Below are positions 5,530 through 7,710 of a DNA stretch of 7,710 nt, piece after piece. Each line of letters opens with the position of its first letter. Position 1 is the stretch's first letter. A program made the translations under genes and the position numbers. Origin of the DNA: Actinomycetales bacterium (GTDB lineage: Bacteria > Actinomycetota > Actinomycetes > Actinomycetales > Cellulomonadaceae); assembly GCA_012514835.1 (NCBI GenBank), contig JAAYZM010000182.1, positions 1-7,710 on the forward strand. Reading direction: 5' to 3'. Under the pieces are notes generated by a model that saw only the letters and a program-made list of their open reading frames with translations, had not been told where the DNA came from and made no database searches.

Positions 5530-6279
5530 CTACGTGCCGCCCTCGCGCGCGATGAGCGCGACGGCATCGTGCGCGGCATCGGAGAGGTATTCCCCGCCGC
5601 GCGGCGCGACCCCCGTGCCGGTCCAGCGGTAGACGAGCGGCTCGCCCGGCGGGATGTTCAGGTCCTGGACCTCCTGCGGGGAGAGTCCGTCGACGACGGC
5701 GCACAGCGCGCGCAACGAGTTCCCATGAGCGACCACCAGGACCCTCGCTCTGCCCGCGAGCGCGCCACGCAGCTGGTCCCACACGGGGGTCACGCGCTCG
5801 ATCACGTCACGCAACGCCTCTCCCGCACCGGGCTCGGGGAGGCCTGACCCGGGCTGGGCGTACGGGCGCACGGACCACGCGGCGGCCTGCTCGGGGGTGG
5901 CCGGGCCGGGTGAGCCGTCGAGGGTGCGGCGCACGGTGATGTACCCCTCGGCGCCGTAGCGCTCGCGAGCCTCCGACTTGGGCACGCCCGTGAGCGAGCC
6001 GTAGTCGCGCTCCGCGAGGCGCCACGTGCTCCGGGCGCTGGCCGGGTCGATGCCGAGCTCCGCGCACACCAGGTCGGTGGTCACGGCGGCCCGGCGCATG
6101 GGCGACGTCCAGATCGTCTCGGGAGTCAGCCCGCTGGCCGCGATGAGCCGCCCGGCCGCGCGCGCCTGCTCGCGACCGCGCTCGCTCACGTCCACGTCGA
6201 GCAGCCCCGTGAAGATGCTCGCCGCGTTGAAGACGCTCTCGCCGTGCCGCAGGAGGATCAGGATGCCGTCGCTCACCAC
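5530..6279 (-). CDS. Phosphoglycerate mutase family protein (2,3-bisphosphoglycerate-dependent type)
   Basis: Histidine phosphatase superfamily. The closest pattern is cofactor-dependent phosphoglycerate mutase, which interconverts 3- and 2-phosphoglycerate in glycolysis through a phosphohistidine. Of 249 residues: catalytic LRHGES at 10-15 (His12), FTGLLDVDVSERG at 23-35, TSPMRRA at 58-64, ERDYGSLTG at 90-98 (Glu90 as general acid/base), the Arg pair at 117-118, second His in AHGNSLRAL at 184-192, and LNIPPGEPLVYR at 208-219. The length fits the family. It departs from typical GpmA: ERHYG has become ERDYG, and the WRRS-like segment is TVRRT. It may therefore be a divergent paralog and not the main glycolytic enzyme. 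The start is GTG at 6279 or the adjacent GTG at 6276; neither has a good ribosome binding site. It is probably co-transcribed with the DUF2087 gene 41 nt upstream. Confidence 0.88.
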   Translation of the reverse strand: MVSDGILILLRHGESVFNAASIFTGLLDVDVSERGREQARAAGRLIAASGLTPETIWTSPMRRAAVTTDLVCAELGIDPASARSTWRLAERDYGSLTGVPKSEARERYGAEGYITVRRTLDGSPGPATPEQAAAWSVRPYAQPGSGLPEPGAGEALRDVIERVTPVWDQLRGALAGRARVLVVAHGNSLRALCAVVDGLSPQEVQDLNIPPGEPLVYRWTGTGVAPRGGEYLSDAAHDAVALIAREGGT

Positions 6280-6320
6280 CCCATGATCGCGGACACGGGC
6301 GCCCGCGCGCCGGGACCTTC

Positions 6321-6824
6321 TCAGCCCGCGTCCGAGAGCGCGTACTCGGAGCCCGAGGCCGTGCGCTCGAGGAGCTCGTGGTCCACGAGGTGGCGGCGCA
6401 GCAGCGCGACGTCGGGCGTGAAGACGCGCAGCCGGCCGTTCAGCTCCGCCTCGGAGATCACCTCGCCGGGCGCGAGGACCCGCGCGGCCACGAGGGCCAG
6501 CAGGCCGCGCAGCTCCGCGGCGTTCGAGGGGAAGCGGTCGATCATGCCGTGGGCGTCGAGGAAGCGCTCCGGACCGGTGGACCGCTCGGGTCGGACCTGC
6601 GTGGCGAGGAGCGCCGTGAAGGCTTCGGGCCGCGGCTCGAGCTGGTCCCCCACAGCGCGCACGAGGCCCGCCTTGACGAGCGCATCGACCACGTTGCGCC
6701 GTCGGGCAGCCCCGAGCCCTTCCCCCGCGCCGGAGTGCCCCAGGACCACCTGCGCGAACAGCTCGCGCGCGTGCGGGTTGGCGAGGGCGGCGATCACGGG
6801 CCGCCAGTCGGGCTGGTGTTCCAT
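6321..6824 (-). CDS. DUF2087-domain protein, probable transcriptional regulator
   Basis: 167 residues in two parts. Residues 5-75 resemble an ArsR-like winged helix: WRPVIAALANPHARELFAQVVLG, then RRRNVVDALVKAGLVRAVGDQLEPRPEAF, which reads as recognition helix plus wing. Residues 93-162 match the DUF2087 pattern: the opening IDRFPS, a central LAPGEVISEAELNGRL, then DVALLRRHLVDHELLERTASGSEYAL. That pattern is itself a helix-turn-helix-like fold often fused to DNA-binding domains. No metal-binding Cys motif is seen, so the signal sensed is unknown. The ATG at 6824 lies 6 nt after TAGCCT on the minus strand with no Shine-Dalgarno, which suggests a leaderless mRNA. The mutase gene follows after 41 nt and may be in the same transcript. 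The family match is from memory of motifs. Confidence 0.82.
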   Translation of the reverse strand: MEHQPDWRPVIAALANPHARELFAQVVLGHSGAGEGLGAARRRNVVDALVKAGLVRAVGDQLEPRPEAFTALLATQVRPERSTGPERFLDAHGMIDRFPSNAAELRGLLALVAARVLAPGEVISEAELNGRLRVFTPDVALLRRHLVDHELLERTASGSEYALSDAG

Positions 6825-6830
6825 CCCGTC

Positions 6831-6836
6831 AGGCTA
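6831..6836 (-). promoter_or_regulatory. -10 box for a leaderless transcript (DUF2087 gene)
   Basis: On the minus strand, TAGCCT preceded by C (CTAGCCT) ends 6 nt (GACGGG) before the ATG at 6824. The spacing is the same as at 4884-4889 and 7480-7485. It suggests that the regulator has its own promoter and is not simply read through from the lipoprotein gene. No clear -35. Confidence 0.5.
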
Positions 6837-6874
6837 GGCGGGCCGCGCCACGTAACCGAGCCGATATCCGCGCG

Positions 6875-7201
6875 TCACGACCCCTGCTGCCGCGCGGGCT
6901 TCACCTCGACCTCGCCGTCGTGGATCACGAGTCGCTGCTCGGAGCAGATCGGCCCCGGCACCACGGTGACCGAGCCGTCGGCGTGCCGCACGGTCACGTC
7001 GCCCTCGGTGCACCCGATCCCGAGCACGAGCATCCCGCCATCCGGGTGCACCGTGCTGGGCGAGCCGTCCACGTCCACCGTCACCTCGCCCGGGCCGAGG
7101 TTGCTGATCTCCAGGTCCCCGCCCGAGGAACATCCCGCGAGCGCGGCCACGAGCCCCGCCGCGACCACCCACGGGGACACCCTGCGCACCAGCGTGCTCA
7201 C
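6875..7201 (-). CDS. Small lipoprotein of unknown function
   Basis: 108 residues. N-terminal signal peptide: basic RR at 6-7, hydrophobic core VVAAGLVAALAG, and lipobox LAGC with the lipidated cysteine at 24, followed by SSGGD as a short linker. The product should be anchored to the outer face of the cytoplasmic membrane. The mature domain of about 80 residues looks all-beta (DLEISNLGPGEVTVDVDGSP, GDVTVRHADGSVTVV, RLVIHDGEVEVKP), with two further cysteines (48 in GIGCTEG, 69 in GPICSEQ) that could form a disulphide. The GTG at 7201 is chosen because GGAAGG lies 9 nt upstream and because it places the signal peptide at the N-terminus; longer in-frame starts would bury it. The function is not recognised. 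The gap to the next gene is 50 nt. Confidence 0.85.
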   Translation of the reverse strand: MSTLVRRVSPWVVAAGLVAALAGCSSGGDLEISNLGPGEVTVDVDGSPSTVHPDGGMLVLGIGCTEGDVTVRHADGSVTVVPGPICSEQRLVIHDGEVEVKPARQQGS

Positions 7202-7210
7202 GGGCCACCA

Positions 7211-7216
7211 CCTTCC
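7211..7216 (-). promoter_or_regulatory. Ribosome binding site setting the lipoprotein start
   Basis: GGAAGG on the minus strand, 9 nt upstream of GTG 7201. This is the main evidence for using GTG here. Confidence 0.65.
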
Positions 7217-7237
7217 GCCGTCGGACACGTGCTTCCG

Positions 7238-7263
7238 CCTGCACCGTCTCTCACCTGCACCGT
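7238..7263. repeat. 10-bp direct repeat upstream of the lipoprotein gene
   Basis: CCTGCACCGT occurs at 7238-7247 and again, identically, at 7254-7263, a 16-bp period (about 1.5 helical turns). The second copy overlaps a minus-strand TACGGT hexamer (7259-7264) that could be a -10 box for the lipoprotein gene. It could be a paired activator or repressor site, or chance. Confidence 0.4.
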
Positions 7264-7329
7264 AACCACCCGAGCCGTGCCCGACGGCGGCCTCCACGCG
7301 ACCCCCACACATCCCATCCGCCCCCACCA

Positions 7330-7407
7330 CTCGCCGAGTTCGTAGGTCTCGCGCGAGTTCGTATGTCTGCACCTACGAACTGGCGCCAGACATACGAACT
7401 GGGCGGG
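7330..7407. repeat. 78-bp imperfect palindrome built from four related 11-13-mers
   Basis: Four copies of AGTTCGTAKGT lie on a strict dyad centred between 7368 and 7369. Two are direct, at 7337-7347 (with GG) and 7356-7366 (with TG). Two are inverted, at 7371-7381 and 7390-7400. Both direct pairs are offset by 19 bp. The 13-mer AGTTCGTATGTCT (7356-7368) has its exact complement at 7388-7400. Folded about the dyad, 7337-7366 pairs with 7371-7400 at 26 of 30 positions around a 4-nt loop CTGC. The stem can be extended to 7330/7407. It lies between divergent genes. It could be a REP/BIME-like intergenic repeat, a multi-dimer operator or a small mobile remnant. No transposase or target duplication is seen. 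Confidence 0.85.
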
Positions 7408-7479
7408 GTGGACTGGGGCGGGCGGGGCCAGATCTCACCAGGCTGGGGGTGTCAGGAAGCGCGTGTCGGGGGTCGGGTC

Positions 7480-7485
7480 TAGCGT
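7480..7485 (+). promoter_or_regulatory. -10 box for a leaderless transcript (right-edge gene)
   Basis: TAGCGT preceded by C (CTAGCGT) ends 6 nt (CGGGGC) before the ATG at 7492. It has the same form and spacing as the boxes at 4884-4889 and 6831-6836. No -35 consensus and no Shine-Dalgarno. Confidence 0.5.
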
Positions 7486-7491
7486 CGGGGC

Positions 7492-7710
7492 ATGGCCGAC
7501 GACGACGTCCCCCGGGCAGCCTGCGCTCTGGATCCGACTCTCGTGGCGTGGCTCTGCGACACCGATCCTGCGCTGCGGTGGCAGGTCGAGCGCGACCTGC
7601 TGGGCGCCGCGCCGGAGGTCTGGGAGGCGACGCGGGCGCGGGTCGCGCCGGAGGGCTTCGGCGCGCGCCTGCTCGCGCTCCAGGACGACGACGGGCAGTG
7701 GGCGGGCGGC
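7492..7710 (+). CDS. Squalene-cyclase-like toroid protein, N-terminal fragment (runs off right edge)
   Basis: 73 codons open to the window end. After an acidic start (MADDDVPRAA), the sequence has LDPTLVAWLCDTDPALRWQV (13-32), ERDLLGAAPEVWEATRARVA (33-52) and GFGARLLALQDDDGQWAGG (55-73). The last part fits a QW-type repeat (Q64-DDD-G68-Q-W70) of the alpha/alpha-toroid terpene cyclase and prenyltransferase folds. Actinobacterial proteins opening in this way are often labelled squalene cyclase, but most lack proof of cyclase activity. The catalytic DXDD, if present, would lie outside the window. Leaderless start after TAGCGT. Confidence 0.75.
   Translation, partial: MADDDVPRAACALDPTLVAWLCDTDPALRWQVERDLLGAAPEVWEATRARVAPEGFGARLLALQDDDGQWAGG

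Noticed and set aside
5543..5561. TCGCGC/GCGCGA hairpin just beyond the convergent stop codons
   Set aside because: Inside the mutase coding end, 7-nt loop, no T-tract; not enough to call a terminator.
6273..6284. Three-codon ATG-GGG-TGG-TGA mini-ORF overlapping the mutase GTG start
   Set aside because: Could suggest translational coupling, but it is very short, has no ribosome binding site and is easily due to chance.
6378..7265. Plus-strand 295-codon frame over the DUF2087 and lipoprotein genes
   Set aside because: Antisense to two genes with recognisable domain, lipobox and ribosome binding site or -10 signals; no motif of its own.

Overview
The window is high-G+C DNA (most third codon positions are G or C), with actinobacterial gene types and actinobacterial-style promoters (TANNNT just ahead of start codons). 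It fits an actinomycete, probably a Micrococcales relative of the Cellulomonas type, although the sequence alone does not fix the genus. No integrase, transposase, CRISPR array or phage gene is visible. This looks like ordinary chromosome with a few unusual non-coding elements.

Layout: (1) 1-947, minus strand: N-terminal 315 codons of an SF2 DEAD/DEAH-type helicase that runs off the left edge. (2) 1052-2633, plus strand: two tandem, diverged paralogs, each a single-pass membrane-anchored protein of unknown function. (3) 2634-3808: a hairpin and a 16-bp tandem repeat, then a minus-strand membrane fatty acid desaturase with three histidine boxes. Its upstream region carries a perfect 7+2+7 palindrome over a possible -10 box. 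(4) 3980-4079: tRNA-Gly(CCC) with its own terminator. (5) 4083-5525, plus strand: a possible SUKH-like protein right after the tRNA terminator, then an unrecognised acidic soluble protein. (6) 5530-7201, minus strand: a small lipoprotein, a DUF2087-type regulator and a phosphoglycerate mutase family protein, in that order of transcription. (7) 7202-7491: a divergent intergenic region holding a 78-bp imperfect palindrome made of four related 11-13-mers. (8) 7492 to the right edge: the start of a squalene-cyclase-like toroid protein.

The genes do not form one pathway. Plausible functional units are the tandem paralog pair, the desaturase with its candidate operator, and the regulator-mutase pair (41 bp apart). 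Three genes (4896, 6824 minus, 7492) share the same CTAGNNT box exactly 6 nt before an ATG, which suggests leaderless mRNAs. I see no convincing new multi-gene system. The best leads are the symmetric 78-bp palindrome, the desaturase-promoter palindrome and the tandem membrane paralogs.
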